Positions 24,601 to 37,315 of a stretch of DNA of 64,000 nt are shown in pieces. Location of the stretch: positions 10,813,501 to 10,877,500 of the forward strand of contig NC_053196.1 of the NCBI RefSeq assembly GCF_905163445.1, given 5' to 3'. Numbering within the stretch: position 1 is the first letter of the stretch; the number at the start of each line of letters is the position of its first letter. This DNA comes from Pararge aegeria (taxonomy: Eukaryota > Arthropoda > Insecta > Lepidoptera > Nymphalidae). Made by a program: the position numbers and the translations under genes. Below the pieces are notes generated by a model. The model had not been told where the DNA came from, did no database searches, and worked only from the letters and a program-made list of their open reading frames with translations.

Positions 24601-27600
24601 TTAATTCGAGCCCCAATAGTTCACATTATAATGGAGACGTGAAATCCGATTTTAAATAGCCTAGTTCAAATACTATTAGAAGAAAAAAATGTTGAAGTAA
24701 AACAAATATAATACGGTCGAAGATATTGCACATAGGGAAGACAATCTGTTCTAGGCAACCTTTGGGGGTAGAGATAATACGTGATTCTAAATCTATTTAT
24801 AAGATTCATGAACGCAAGATAACGTTTTGTTGAGACTCTCTAACTTTTTTAACAGTATTTTATCACAATTTTTTGCAACACAATCTCTAACAGATGAAGT
24901 GTGAATTCTATTCTGGAACTGAAAAGAACTGCGTTAATAGATAACATTTGTTATAAGTTGGATCAAACACATCCAGTTTTAGATTTACATTCATCGTAAC
25001 TTCATAAGGCTTCCAAATATAATCAATACTTTATGTGTTGTTCAAGATTTATTAGGTGGTAGCATGCCAGAGTCGTAAACCAGTCAATAAGGCTAAGCTT
25101 TCAATGTGTGGGTTTAGGTCACACAGTGTCTGGCTTCGCTGCCCTAATATTGGTTTACCGCTCTGTCGTCATCCACTATGGTATATCGACAGTCCAAATC
25201 GCCAAAACGTACCTAAGTGCTATATAATAATTCAAAACTTTGTATATATAAAACGCTATCAATTGACGATCAATTTGTCTCTATATTTTTAATTAGTGGC
25301 ATAATTATCCAAACGAGCGCTTAGCTATATAATTTATACGACTGCCCTGTTGTTTTGCAGATTAATACAGGTCAGGAGGTGTCCTATGTTTAAATTTCCG
25401 GATTGGTTAAAAAAATGTTTGTTTGTTTTAAGAGAACGTTAAAGTTAAACCGTCCCGGTTATTTTCAAAAAGTGAAGCATTGCATCCAGCATTCCAGAAG
25501 CTCTATTCGGAGCAGCTTAGATCCACCCTCTTCTATAAAAGGAGACCTCTGCCCCAAAGTCACAAAGTGGGGCTCGAATAGGCTTATAAAGGTCGCCAAG
25601 AAACTTGTGTTGTTTAATTTAGAGATTCGTGTTTAACTAATTAATTTTATACTTAATGATCAGCCTTATTTTAGCATTGCTACGCACAGGTCTTCTCTCT
25701 CAAAGCAGGGTTAGTGGGCTACCACAGTATTAGCTGTAACCATAATAGTAGGTATACTATTTCGCTAAGTTTGCCCTTTCAACATTGTAAGTTAGAAAGG
25801 AAACGAATGAAAGATAACGGACCCGCGAGCAAACACAATACGTTGCGCTATCTCGTTAAGAACTAGGCATAGCTAAGTATCTGGTGTACTTTTAATACTG
25901 CTGAATGTGCGTCATTATGTCTAGTTCATTGTTCGGGCACGCTGGCACACGCTAATGTAGTCGGCCTAGCAACACTCGAATCCATTCACCTCTCACCAGG
26001 CGCGAACGGCTGTACCGAACGCAGCCCGCACTCGACTCTTGTGTTCATTCGAATGCTTTAAAACCAAGCATTTCCATTTTGATACTTATCCGTCGCGCGA
26101 TTGATGTGTCCTGACGGATCGCTGGATTCCCACGATTCAAAACTTGTTGTGACTCAGCTAATAGATTTATCTTTGCCATTATTTCCAGTCGGAAAAATTC
26201 CTTTTTTTTATGTATTAAACAACGTTGCAATATTGTCAGAGACATTTAAATTTATATGCAGCTATTTATACAGATATTTTTTATTATTTAGTATGGCGCT
26301 AGTGTTTTAGATAGTATAATATCCACGTCATGTTGTTACAGGTCACGTGATTTTTATATTTGTATCCGTGATCGTGTGAACTTTGCGTTCGGTTGATATT
26401 CTTCCATATTGGCGAAAATGTTTTACTTCGGAAGTAAAACTTGGCTTATATTTACCGTAAAATTTTCGTTCATCGCCAGTCCATGAATGTCCCACTGCAC
26501 AGGTCTACTCTATACTATGGGAGAGTAAAAAGAGCTTAGATACTCCATGTCCTTCCAATAAAGTTCGTTAAAGATTTATTAACCAATATTCAATGTTAAA
26601 ACCGAAAACCTATGGCTTAACGCTGAGCTAACAGAACTCAAGCAACGACATTGCTAGTGGTTAGAATTTTTTGTCAGAATAATTCAATACCCAATTTTTT
26701 TGGAATTTTATCATAAAAACAATCAATCAATGAGACAGTTAGCTGTATGATAAATAAGCTATTACTTAAATGAATATAAGAAGCCAACAAGTTGGTGTAA
26801 CAAACTTGATTGCAAGTTCAAGTTGGAGCAATTTGTTCGACGAAGAAGTTGGAAACGGTCGGAGGTGACGCGCCGGGGGGACACATTCACTACCTTTCAC
26901 TTCCCGCTTTTGTTGTGCCGCCGCTCTAGGCAACGGAAAGGCAGACGGCCTTGTAACTTGCGTGCCTTCTAGCCGTCCCTTCCCATCACACATACTACGT
27001 TCTAGGCTCCACCATCGAATGACATCACGTACGGCGCCCGTTTAGCCTATTCAATTAGTCGAACCCATAAACCAATGGCTGTATCATGGCAATTTGCAAG
27101 TCGTAATGCTTGTATACCTGCTCAACGCGGATGCATCGAATAATTTTAAATTTTAATTAAATATCTGCCATACAATTACATGAGATCATAGTGGAGAAAA
27201 AACGGCCATATTAAACAAAACCCGAATAGATATTATGTTCTCGTAGGTAACATTTGCGTGTGTTAGAACGAGGCTCCAGGGCCGTGGTAACCTTGGCTTT
27301 TGAACGGCGACTTTCACGGTTAGACGGTCGCTACGTTACATAAGATGCGCGTTCTATGCCACCGCGATCCGGCATCTGCTGTGATGACATCGAGACCACT
27401 TACTTGCCACTAGAAAACCAGTTTTTTGAACTCTAACAATGAATCAAGAAAGTAACACATAACAGCAATTACCTACATTACGCAATAAATTTGATCGTGA
27501 TTTGTGGCCTCAATAGTAGATGATTATGATAGACGATCGTTTTTTATGCCTGTTTGTTTATTTTATTTAGCTTATTATGAGTCATTTAATATCCCACTGC

Positions 27601-28506
27601 TGGGCACAGGAATCTTGTCTAAGCAGATATAGTGAATTAGGGTTTAGAGCTTCCTTTCGCTTGATAATCTAATTGTTTGACCTTGAAAATCATAGTGTAC
27701 TCATAAATTACGTAAAAATTTAATTCATCGGTAAGTGAATTTGAGCATAGACCCCCCAACCCGCCTTTATGTGGGTTGGCGGGCTAGGTCATATTGCAAA
27801 ACTTGATTGTACTCCTTTGTTACGTTCTTGAGAGCGGTCGTGGTAATGTTAACTGCTTTATCCACGTTAGGGCATGTTCAGAACTTTATTTGGTCTGTTA
27901 ATTTGCCGCGTGCTCAAACGCCCCGGACTTTGCCTTAAATTAACTTGCGTTCGTTAGGTAACTCTTATCTCTTGACTAAGGGCACTTACTTCGCACGGTT
28001 CGAACTCAAGTTATAACTAAACTTTAAAAAAACGATTACATAAAGTAATCAAACCATGTAAAACTATACACCGACGACTTGGTTGATCTTTTTTTCTACT
28101 TACAAAAAACTTAACTATTAGCTACTAGTGATCCCTTATCTCGATGTAGGTATTCCAACAGGACTTAACACCTAATTTCTATCGCCGTCTATACAATCCA
28201 TAAGAACTACACTTACATCATTGGATACACTTGTTCTACTTTGCGGAATTTCATGATATGCAATGAACATTAAGCTTAATTTTGCTATGCTCCGCGAAAT
28301 GCAGGAGTATTCGCACGGTGCAATTTGTAATTTCCGTCAATCTTTTATACTCAACGCCTAACTCTTCACCGGAGCATCCTCAGGATTTTAAAGCTACAAA
28401 GTTACATCTCCACACAGGCCTAAGATACAATTTATCCCGCGAAAATAAAGGCTTAAAAGGGCACGGGTTAGAGCTTGTTATCTATTGTTCCTTTTGTCTG
28501 TTCCAG

Positions 28507-28618
28507 GTACAAGAGCGGGGTGCGCTCAGTGAGGGGCGGGGGCGGCGGCGGCGCGGAGGAGGCGCGGCGCGGCGGCCTCAAGGCGCTGCCGAAACGCGCC
28601 CGCACTCGCTGCAGGGGC
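28507..28618 (+). other. 5' part of gustavus exon 2: leader or N-terminal extension
   Basis: The acceptor TTCCAG precedes 28507. The 112 nt up to the conserved ATG are GC-rich and lack stops in the gustavus frame (…YKSGVRSVRGGGGGG…KRARTRCRG). If exon 1 really ends at 11555 in phase 2, translation could begin at 11509 and add 53 residues. Otherwise this is 5' leader. The Gly run and Arg-rich composition do not resemble any domain I know. Confidence 0.4.
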
Positions 28619-31600
28619 ATGAACATGGGGCAAAAGCTCTCCGGCGGAGTCAAGTCGGTGTCGCGCGACTGCACGGCGCCGTTTAAGGCGGTGGTCGCGC
28701 GCGAGCTGGCGCCCGAGCCGCCCCGGCCCGCGCGCCTCGACGCGCTGCTGGATGCGCCGCCGGCGCACCCCGACACGCAGGTCAAGCACGCGTGGAACCC
28801 GGACGACCGGTGAGCTACTGCTAGCAATCGCCAGCATTTTAAACTCACGACGCAAAAATGACGCGGTGTTATAAGTTAGTCGTGTTTGTGTGTCTGTCTG
28901 TCTGCCTGTCCGTCCTACCGTGGCACCGACGTGAACCGATTTCGATTTTGTTTTTTTGTAGTTTGAAATGCGAACTAGTCGGGAGTGTTCTTAGCTTTGT
29001 TAGCCGATAATCGGTCCAAGATGAACGTCGTCACACAATCGCGGATTACATACTTTTTCCACAAGTCCCTCACAACACCATGAAAAATGCCACCAAAAAA
29101 TAGCAGATATCGTTTTTTCACAACTCTTAATATGGGTAAGAAATAAAAGGTCTTGGTTGGAGCTTCGGCCTTTCTTTCGCGACGTTATGTGCGTTTTTTT
29201 TATTACATAATCTAATTTAAAATTTTCTTTTTTTAGCAGTCAAGGAAAATATCTTTTTTAGTAACATATGACTGCTGAGCTATTCCTAGCAATCGCCTAT
29301 TGTTTTTCGCTTTTATTATAGTAATAAAGGTAATTTAATAATTGTTGCAGTTATCCGCTTTGCAGCTATCTTTGTATTTTTTTTTTATCTTTGATGTCTG
29401 TACAGAACAGCTAAAATATCTTTAGGTTTTTCACTTTATTTCAAAGAAGTTCTTTATATATTTCGGTATACCTACCTAGCACCTACTAATCAATTTGGAT
29501 TAACGTAGGTTCGTATTTGTCGATTAGTATTCGTTTAGAGCCTTGGATAAGAAGAACAACTATATCAGGCTAAAAAATAACGTGATAAACAACACGAAAT
29601 AAATTGCGGATTACGACGCTTCCTTCCCTCAGAAAAAGAAATAGTTTCTACCTATAGCGTCTGTGAGACATGGAAAAAAGTGAACGTTTTAGTGATTCAC
29701 GTAACGAAGACTGAACTAATTTGAATTTGGATTACCTTTTTTGCGTATGACTTTTCCAATACTGTTGCTGACACCGATTCGTTTTTATTAATTGAAAAAT
29801 AAGTCCAAACTCCAAACTAAGACGATCGTTGATGTAAGCATTACGTAAAATCATAGAGTCAGATGACAAACTTTCAAATGTAATCATATATAAAAAGTAG
29901 ATACTATTACCATTTGCCTCGCGATGACGGCAAATCAGAATGCAGTTCAGTGTCATACGAAGTGTCTCAGAAAATATAACGGAGATCGGGCAGCAGTATC
30001 CTCTTTGCATCTATTACCATTAACTGCGATCACCAATCCGTCTGCCCAGCGCAACGTGGTCAATATTGACAAACCCTTCTGTTGTAAGAGGCCCTTAGTC
30101 CTGAAGGTAAGGTTAGAACTGAAGGTTAGGTATAGGTTAGGTTAGGACTGCTATTGATAATATACTATATCTATGTCTATTCTGTAGTAATATAGGAGAG
30201 AGTAGGTTATTTGCACCCATCTTTCATATGTAGATGCCACGAATAGTGATTTTGCCTAATACGAATGTTCGCCGGCAAAATATTGCGCGGGTGACCTATG
30301 TCATTGCGGTTCGTGAGATATCGACACTGCGGGCCAATTTGTTAAATTTGTGAGTTGATGGTTTATTTGTTTAAGAAATAATTCGTTAGTTACTAAAAAA
30401 TGTCGCTGTTTTCTCGCCCTGCTGACAGATGTTTCTTAAATTTGTCCATCGTTTCCCTTTAATACGAGAAACTATTTCCTAAAGCCGACCATAGCTGATG
30501 CAAAAACGGAATGACTTGCTATCAACAGAACCTAAAAATATTTCATTGTCACTTACGATTTAGATATTAATTTTACGTTTTCGAGAGAATTTTAATTATA
30601 CGTGATTAAAGTAAAGATTCGTAAAATTTAACGCACAATTTGACACTCTTTTTTTCCTAATATGTGCGTTTATTCTGCATCTTTATACAGTATTCGGTAT
30701 TGTCGTAGGTATGTATAGTTCATCTCTAGTTTGTTGCAAACTTGGCATCTTTAGTTTTAACGCACCAATCACAGGTATTTGAAGTTGCTCTGGGAACCAT
30801 GCTTTTTTTTGAGCCCTTAATGTCTATGCAAACAAACAACCATCCTTTTCTGCTGCTGCGTAAAAGTAGGACAACCAAACAAACATATTTCATAAGTATA
30901 TCAAAAATAAATAGTGATCGAGTTCTTTTAACAGTCCGCTTTTGTATCACAAACTTTCAAAGCCCCGGATTTATACGAATCCTTAATGCCGTGCCTATAT
31001 TGACAAAAACTTGTTGTAAAAGCAATCCTATGGCTTGTTAACCTTCTCGCATGCGTCCTTGTTGTTCGCCATTTTTGTAGCAAATCGGCTCATAGACTAC
31101 GTATTTGACGGAACAAGGTTGCCTTGCTGATAAAAGTGCGGGTCAATAGGTCTCCGTAATTAGGTCCATTTAAAAACAACCCAGACGTCATCTTGCATAA
31201 TTTTAAATGTTATGTTATATTAGTACTGTCCCAGCGTGTCCCATTGTAAATGTAATCGGATAGCATAAGGCAGATAACCTTTTTCGACACAAAATGAATT
31301 TTACGCGTAAGGATAGTTAGAAAGTATTTTTTCATTTTATTCTTTTGCACGCAAATAACGTCAAAAAGGTTGATATTTATTATGTTTTCGTAATTCGTAA
31401 TTTTATATTAATTGATGATCATCCTTATCAAATTGTGAATACAACAACTGCTTGAATCAGAGAAATTCCTCCGAAAGGGTTGTGATTATTGATTTGACGA
31501 ATAGAATAAAAAAGTTCAAGCATATTTGTTTCCTCTTTACAGATCGTTAAACATATTCGTAAAGGAAGAGGACGCGTTAACATTCCACCGGCACCCGGTG

Positions 31601-34420
31601 GCACAAAGCACAGACTGTATCCGCGGCCGGGTGGGCTACTCCCGCGGCCTGCACTGCTGGGAGGTAGTGTGGCCGGCGAGGCAGCGCGGCACGCACGCGG
31701 TTGTCGGCGTGGCGACTGCGCACGCGCCGCTCCACTCCGTCGGCTACCAGAGCCTCGTGGGCGCTACCGACCAAAGTTGGGGATGGGATCTCGGGAGAAA
31801 TAAGGTATGTGAGTCCTACCTAGGCAGTAAGTTGTAACGGGCACATACACTAGCAAACCAAGCGCTAGATTTCAAGTAAAATGAATGCAGTTATTTAACA
31901 ATTTACTCTTTAGCGACACCAGGTGCTATATTCTTTCTTTGGAAGTCAATCCGCTGAGCCCCCAGTCAATTTAACAAACGTAACAATGGCGATGTTAACC
32001 TAGTAAATTTGTTTTACTTGACTAATTGTCAAAACCTAACATTTGTACCCGCATTCCGACATTCGCAGCCTGAATGCTTTGGAAATTTTAGATACGGTTC
32101 TTATACCGCCAATGCTGAAATTTTTATAGATTTTTAATCAGCTACTGTTAGCGCCATCTAGTAGGAAACTTTGCAAATTCGGCGTACTTTTCAAAGTTCT
32201 ACATTACAATGAGACAATTTTTAAGAGAATGATGCATATAAAATTATATTATATATTATATTAAATTTAACTGCTAGGTTTAACCTACACTTCGAGAATA
32301 TCAAATTCTACTACAGTGAAGTAGATTATAACAAATTAAGCATGTTCATTGTATTCCGCAAAGTAGCACCTGCTTTTATTCACTGTTTCAACACTCGAAA
32401 ACTACGATTGGCAGCTTGCAGATGTCCTACTGACGGCATCAAGGCACTGTGGCACGTGAATATGGGTAAATGTGCGCGGCATTGTCACATAAAATCGTAT
32501 TTGTCCATTCATTTGCATTTACATTGCTGCAGATCGTTGACGTTGATAAACCTAATACAGTATCTGAGTGCCGTACATGGGAGCATTTGTCACAATTCAT
32601 CAATGGATACTATGTAAATGTATACCTGTTTATTATAGTTAACAATACAAACATATATCACAACAGCTGATTCATACCCGCTACTCAGTATTAATTTACG
32701 GGATTCTCTAGGATACAAGATGTTGGATGACAATTTTACACTGGGTCTGGTGGTAACAGGAACTTCTCCAAAAGTTTCCGGAATTATTTCTTACGGATGC
32801 TCAGATTGTTACTTTTACCGAAATTTAGCGGTTATTTAATTAACAAAAACATTGTAATGGAGGGCTGACGTCAGGGGGTTCTTTAAAACTAAAATAGACA
32901 TGTTGTCCTGAATCCACAACCTATAATGGTACATTGCTGGACTAAGACCTCTTCCAATGCGAGGGTTTGCCCGTAATCACCAAGCTAGGCAGACGGATTG
33001 GTGATCGCAGTAATGTTGGTAGTAGCGCAGAAGTCGCTGCTGCCCGTTTCCCGTTATATACCCTCATCGCTACCCTACTTACGTTACCGATACACAGCAA
33101 TAGCAAGCTGTGGTTGCCAAAAAGTACGCCTACCATTTTTAACCTAATCTTCATTTCTGTAAACCTGTGTGTGTCCGTCATAGATGAATAAAAATGGGTA
33201 AAATCTTAAGGTCCGTCGTTTTCCTTCAGGTGTACCACAACGCGAAGGGTACGGGCAGTAGCGGCGCCACGTACCCCGCTCTGTTGCGGCCGGACGAGCA
33301 GTTCTTGGTGCCCGACCGGCTACTGGTGGTGCTAGACATGGACGAGGGCACGCTGGCCTTCTGCGCGGACGGCCGCTACCTGGGCGTGGCGGCACGCGGC
33401 CTGCGCGGCAAGACGCTGTACCCCGTCGTGTCGGCCGTGTGGGGCCACGCCGAGATCACCATGAAGTACATCGGCGGGCTCGACCGTGAGTAACCCACCC
33501 ATACTAACACTAAGCACCAGTTATTGCCCGAGTTTAAATCTCTATCACTAAATATCAACGGAGCCCCGTTCTTTGACATCGTTGAATTTGATCGTAGATT
33601 TTATAAACACTGCAGCTTAAGTTCAAAGCTTAGCAATTATCTAAATGGGCTTTTTGAATCATGGCTCTCTGCCTTAGATATCACTGCGAAATGTTAAGGC
33701 CTTAATTCATGGGGAAAGTAGGTAGTCGACCCCAAAACAGAAGCTTGCGCAGAGTCAACAATCAGCATTCGGGTGGTATAAAATGGAAAATCCTCCATTG
33801 CGAGTAACTAAAGAAACCCGTTCGCTAGGTCATTAGATGCCATTCCCGTAGGAATTTAAGGACAAACATAATACACTTTTTTAGCCAAATAAAAAGGTGT
33901 ATTCAGATTTCAAATCATCGACCAATAAGTTCCAAGTACGTACAACACTACCATTGGGTGTGATTGATTGTGCCCAGTGGCGTGCATAGAGGGTACGCAC
34001 AGGGTATGCAGACGATATAAAATGAAGAAAATCTCCAGTACGAGTTATAAAAAACTTAAGGATAATCATTGTCAAAGTTACAAAAAGCCTACCCTCAAGT
34101 ATTTATAGCTCATACTGGAGATTTTCTTCATTTTATATCATCTGCATTCACAATTGCACGCCACTGATTGTGCTGTATATACTAAACGGTACATATTTTT
34201 CGTCGGACAACAGTGAAAGAAAAAAATCACTGAGTATATTCAATAGAAATGCCATAGTCAATTAAACTATTGTATTCTTACAGCCGAGCCCCTACCGCTA
34301 ATGGAGCTGTGCAGACGCGTGATTCGACAGCGCGTCGGTCGCGCGCGACTCCGCGCCGCCGCGTCGCGTCTGTCGCTGCCGCCCGCGCTCACCGCCTACC
34401 TACTGTACCGCGCGCCCTAG
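28619..34420 (+). CDS. gus: Protein gustavus / SPRY domain-SOCS box protein (SPSB1/4 type)
   Basis: Four coding exons: 28619-28809, 31543-31804, 33230-33485 and 34284-34420. All introns are GT-AG and the 846 nt join in phase to 281 aa, close to the 279 aa I recall for the fly protein. I chose the start at MNMGQKLSGG because MGQK-SGG is the conserved SPSB N-terminus. The SPRY/B30.2 domain spans roughly residues 60-235, with hallmark blocks HRHPVAQSTDCIRG, SWGWDLGRNK, LDMDEGTLAF and YPVVSAVWGH. The C-terminal SOCS box starts near residue 239: a BC-box (LMELCRRVIRQ) that would bind Elongin B/C and a Cul5-box-like end (LPPALTAYLLY). In the known family it is the substrate receptor of a Cullin-5 ubiquitin ligase, and in flies it binds Vasa and helps its localisation at the oocyte posterior. 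The frame is open upstream of the start to the acceptor at 28507, including a six-glycine run. Confidence 0.93.
33975..34166. mobile_element. hAT-like MITE copy 1 (192 bp), in gustavus intron 3
   Basis: Terminal inverted repeats CAGTGGCGTGCA / TGCACGCCACTG enclose a fold-back body ('atgaagaaaatctccagtac' is mirrored by 'actggagattttcttcat'). The flanking 8-bp duplication is ATTGTGCC / ATTGTGCT, one mismatch. An 8-bp duplication with CAGTGG ends fits the hAT superfamily. It is non-autonomous. This copy is longer and more palindromic than the other three. Confidence 0.8.
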
Positions 34421-34675
34421 CCGCCCCTCACCCGCGCCCCACGCAACCAACCCGCGATACTACTCCCAACAGTCCACACCCAGCTGCCAACGAGCGTCCA
34501 ACACAAGCGTCCACCGCGGACTGTGCCACAAAACCCCTCGATGTGGATTGTTTGGACATTTCCCCGTCTAGAAACAGGCGTCCTAACGCCGACGCGGACT
34601 ATGATACGAATATCCTCAATGTGGATTGTGTGGAGAAGCGAAACGTTCAGACGCTCTGACGAATGCGGTCTATGA
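34421..34675 (+). other. Open frame after the gustavus stop (possible readthrough or 3' UTR)
   Basis: After the TAG stop (context CCC TAG CCG) the gustavus frame stays open for 84 codons, to TGA at 34673-34675. A second frame is open from before exon 4 to TGA at 34657-34659. Both contain an imperfect repeat of GATGTGGATTGT / AATGTGGATTGT at about 34540 and 34618. The GC content is high at first, which favours open frames by chance. It may simply be 3' UTR. Confidence 0.3.
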
Positions 34676-36496
34676 AACTTATGATGTCATTACCTCGAAC
34701 ACGCCCCTTATGTCTTCTTATTATGTTAGTAACGCTTCAATCGATGCAGACTTTTTCCCAAAAACTTTACCACCGATTTAAAACACGTGGTATACAATCA
34801 ATAATTTACCAGATATACTATAGTGTCCCCGAAAATAAGTTCTCGATTCTCGATGTGAATCGGTAACTTACTTTTGATTATATTCTAGTGTTAAATCCAA
34901 TGTCAACATGTCTCACGAATCCGCAGTAAAAGTGACTGAAGTGTTTAATTTCAAGCAAGAAAATATGAATTAGAAATTATATTTAACTTTTTTAAACACT
35001 ATGGAATAAATAGGTGTGTAAAGGAAATCCGGATACAGGATTTTCTGCTGGATTTTGTGTTCGTCTGTATAACTAGTACATTATTAATTGAACCTCGCTA
35101 CAAATTTTAGTTGAAAGCTTCTACTATTGAGAAAACTAGAATCTCCAAGCGAAATAAACTTATTTTCAAGGTCAAAGTAGGATATTCCGAAAGTCAGATT
35201 CGGAAGTAAAAATTTGCAATAATTACGTGTAAATCTAATATTAATCTAATAATTGGCAATAAATAAAATACACTAACTACTAAATAACTACACTGTTCAA
35301 AATAACTTTAGCGCCTCTGCACACGACAAAAGATGAGTTGTGAGACGCAGTGAGTGAGTGAGTGGCCGAATACTGAAATGTCAATTAATTGTTAAGGTCA
35401 TCTTAAATATTAAGTGGCTTATTTTGGATGTTTGTTGCATGAACGTTATGTCAAAAACACTTCAAATAAAACGTAAGGTCCCCTTAACTCTTAACCTTAC
35501 TTTTCAGTATTAGGTAGTTTTACTGACGCACTATGCCAAGGGCGGAATTAGGATTAGCAGACATTTCTATCTTTCAACTTGTAACTATTACTGCATCTCG
35601 TATCTTCTACCAATTCTTACTGTTCGGGGAATTCCTTGTCCATTTAGTGTTAAGCGTACAAAGCAATCAAATGAAAACTTGCTTCCAAAACCTAGTTGTA
35701 GCATGTGAAACTTCCAAAACAATTACAAGACTATGATAATTCCAATGCTGTGTATGTAAAAAAAAAAATGCGTTATAGTTCCATTAATGTACCGTGTTTA
35801 GATGTTCTCATTTTACACATAACGTATTATTCCGATGTGAACATTATGATTTTATTTTTGCACTATCTGTGATATTTATATTTTAAAGGAAACACCAGCA
35901 TTTTTGTATGTGAAAATATTGTTACATTCGTGTCGAAATCATAACATAAGAATTTTGTAGAGTTCATTCAATCATTGCGGATGGGTTTTACTTTGATAAT
36001 CACGAGACGCTTTCTAGTTGTGGGCGATTATTATAATGGTACTATTCCGTTACCGATATTATCAGATTGTGGACGTTTATATATGATAATATTTATAAGT
36101 TAAATGTGGCAGGAAATCATGACCAAAATTTGTGTTATCAACGATCCGTATGTGAGCCGTACGTTTTGAAAGCCATATGATCTCTTATCGAATATGAATA
36201 TCTGCATTGAATAGAACCTAGTCACTGCAGAACATCGTATTTAACTTGTTAAGAAATATTTTATTATGATCAACAGCAATTTATACATAATTCACGAGCA
36301 GGGATGTTGTGGATATGATTTTTCGGATCTGAATATGGATATATGAATATATGAATAATATTATACCGGTTTTAATTTTAATTTACGGGTATAAAATTAT
36401 TTTGGATTAATCGTTAGTTTCGGTTGGTTTCAGTTACGGATATTAGATTTTTAAGAAATTGTTAATTTTAACAAGAATGAAGCACTACCTTATGTG

Positions 36497-36639
36497 CAGT
36501 GGCGTGCACAGGGTTTACGACCAGGGTATGCATAAAGCAGCTAGATGGCATAAAATGGGAAGAATTCCCTCGAATACGAGTTAAATAAAATATTTTGGGT
36601 ATGCAGTGCTTTTGTGCATGTATCAAGTGCACGCCACTG
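36497..36639. mobile_element. hAT-like MITE copy 2 (143 bp)
   Basis: Ends are CAGTGGCGTGCA / TGCACGCCACTG, and the flanking 8-bp duplication CTTATGTG is perfect at 36489-36496 and 36640-36647. The body shares 'gggtatgcagtgctttt' with the copies at 52.4 and 58.0 kb. It has no coding capacity. Confidence 0.9.
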
Positions 36640-37275
36640 CTTATGTGGCTAAAGAATAGGAATACTTAAATCTGTCAAATTGAGTTATGACCCTATTCCG
36701 ATCCGAAATTATTCGAAACTTCTATCAGATTCAGTTAAGGTTACGAATGTATTTTTATTTCGGATATCCGATAGTTCGGGTATTCAGCTCCATAACATCC
36801 CTCCTCACGATCATCCGCGATATCGCTATCTAATGTTAGAATGCGATTGTTCTCACGAGCGACGCCGCTCGCGTCTAGGCCAGTGTAACGTTGGCAATCT
36901 TACATACTATTTTATAGCTCATTAAGTGACTGGTTTATTTTTTAGTTTAGGATTTTAATTCCTAATGTAAAAACGTGTGATTGAGTGATGTGTATATAAC
37001 TATCTATGACGACATGCATTATTTTTTTTCTTTATTGCTATCGAAATTTTTATTTCAAATAACCGTGTGCGGTGCTTTAGGCTGCGTTTTGACAGCGCAG
37101 AGACTTCCACTTTCCGATTCAGCAACTTTTCCAACAGGTTGTCAACTGGTTGTCGAAATGCATATGACAGCGACAGTTGTACACTCAGCGCAAATTTGAA
37201 TGGAGTTATTAGGTTGCTACCAGATAGCAACTATCAGAAAAGTTACTGAATAGGGAGGCCGGAATACACAAACGT

Positions 37276-37315
37276 TTATTGATGGATGATTTGATATCAC
37301 GTCATCCATCAATAA
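37276..37315. repeat. 14-bp perfect inverted repeat (hairpin)
   Basis: Arms TTATTGATGGATGA (37276-37289) and its reverse complement (37302-37315) are separated by 12 nt. It lies between gustavus and the convergent minus-strand gene. There is no T-run or other hint of function. It could be the core of a decayed fold-back element. Confidence 0.6.

Larger units (their letters stand above)
11556..28506 (+). other. Probable long first intron of gustavus (17 kb); no firm gene inside
   Basis: Apart from repeats and the two weak coding candidates listed separately (13891-13721 minus, about 17305-17420 plus), I see only AT-rich non-coding DNA. Small GC-richer patches lie at 12130-12300, 16060-16130, 25970-26050 and 26850-27030. 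They could be enhancers or alternative first exons, but nothing in the sequence decides this. Degraded family D repeats of the 'cactgctgggcacagg' type occur near 25670-25740, 26480-26560 and 27590-27680. Confidence 0.4.

Noticed and set aside
28468..28855. Long minus-strand frames over gustavus exon 2
   Set aside because: They are shadows of a very GC-rich coding exon and show no recognisable protein features.
30107..30146. Short run of TTAGG-like units (the insect telomere repeat)
   Set aside because: Only three or four imperfect units are present, too few to call an interstitial telomere array.
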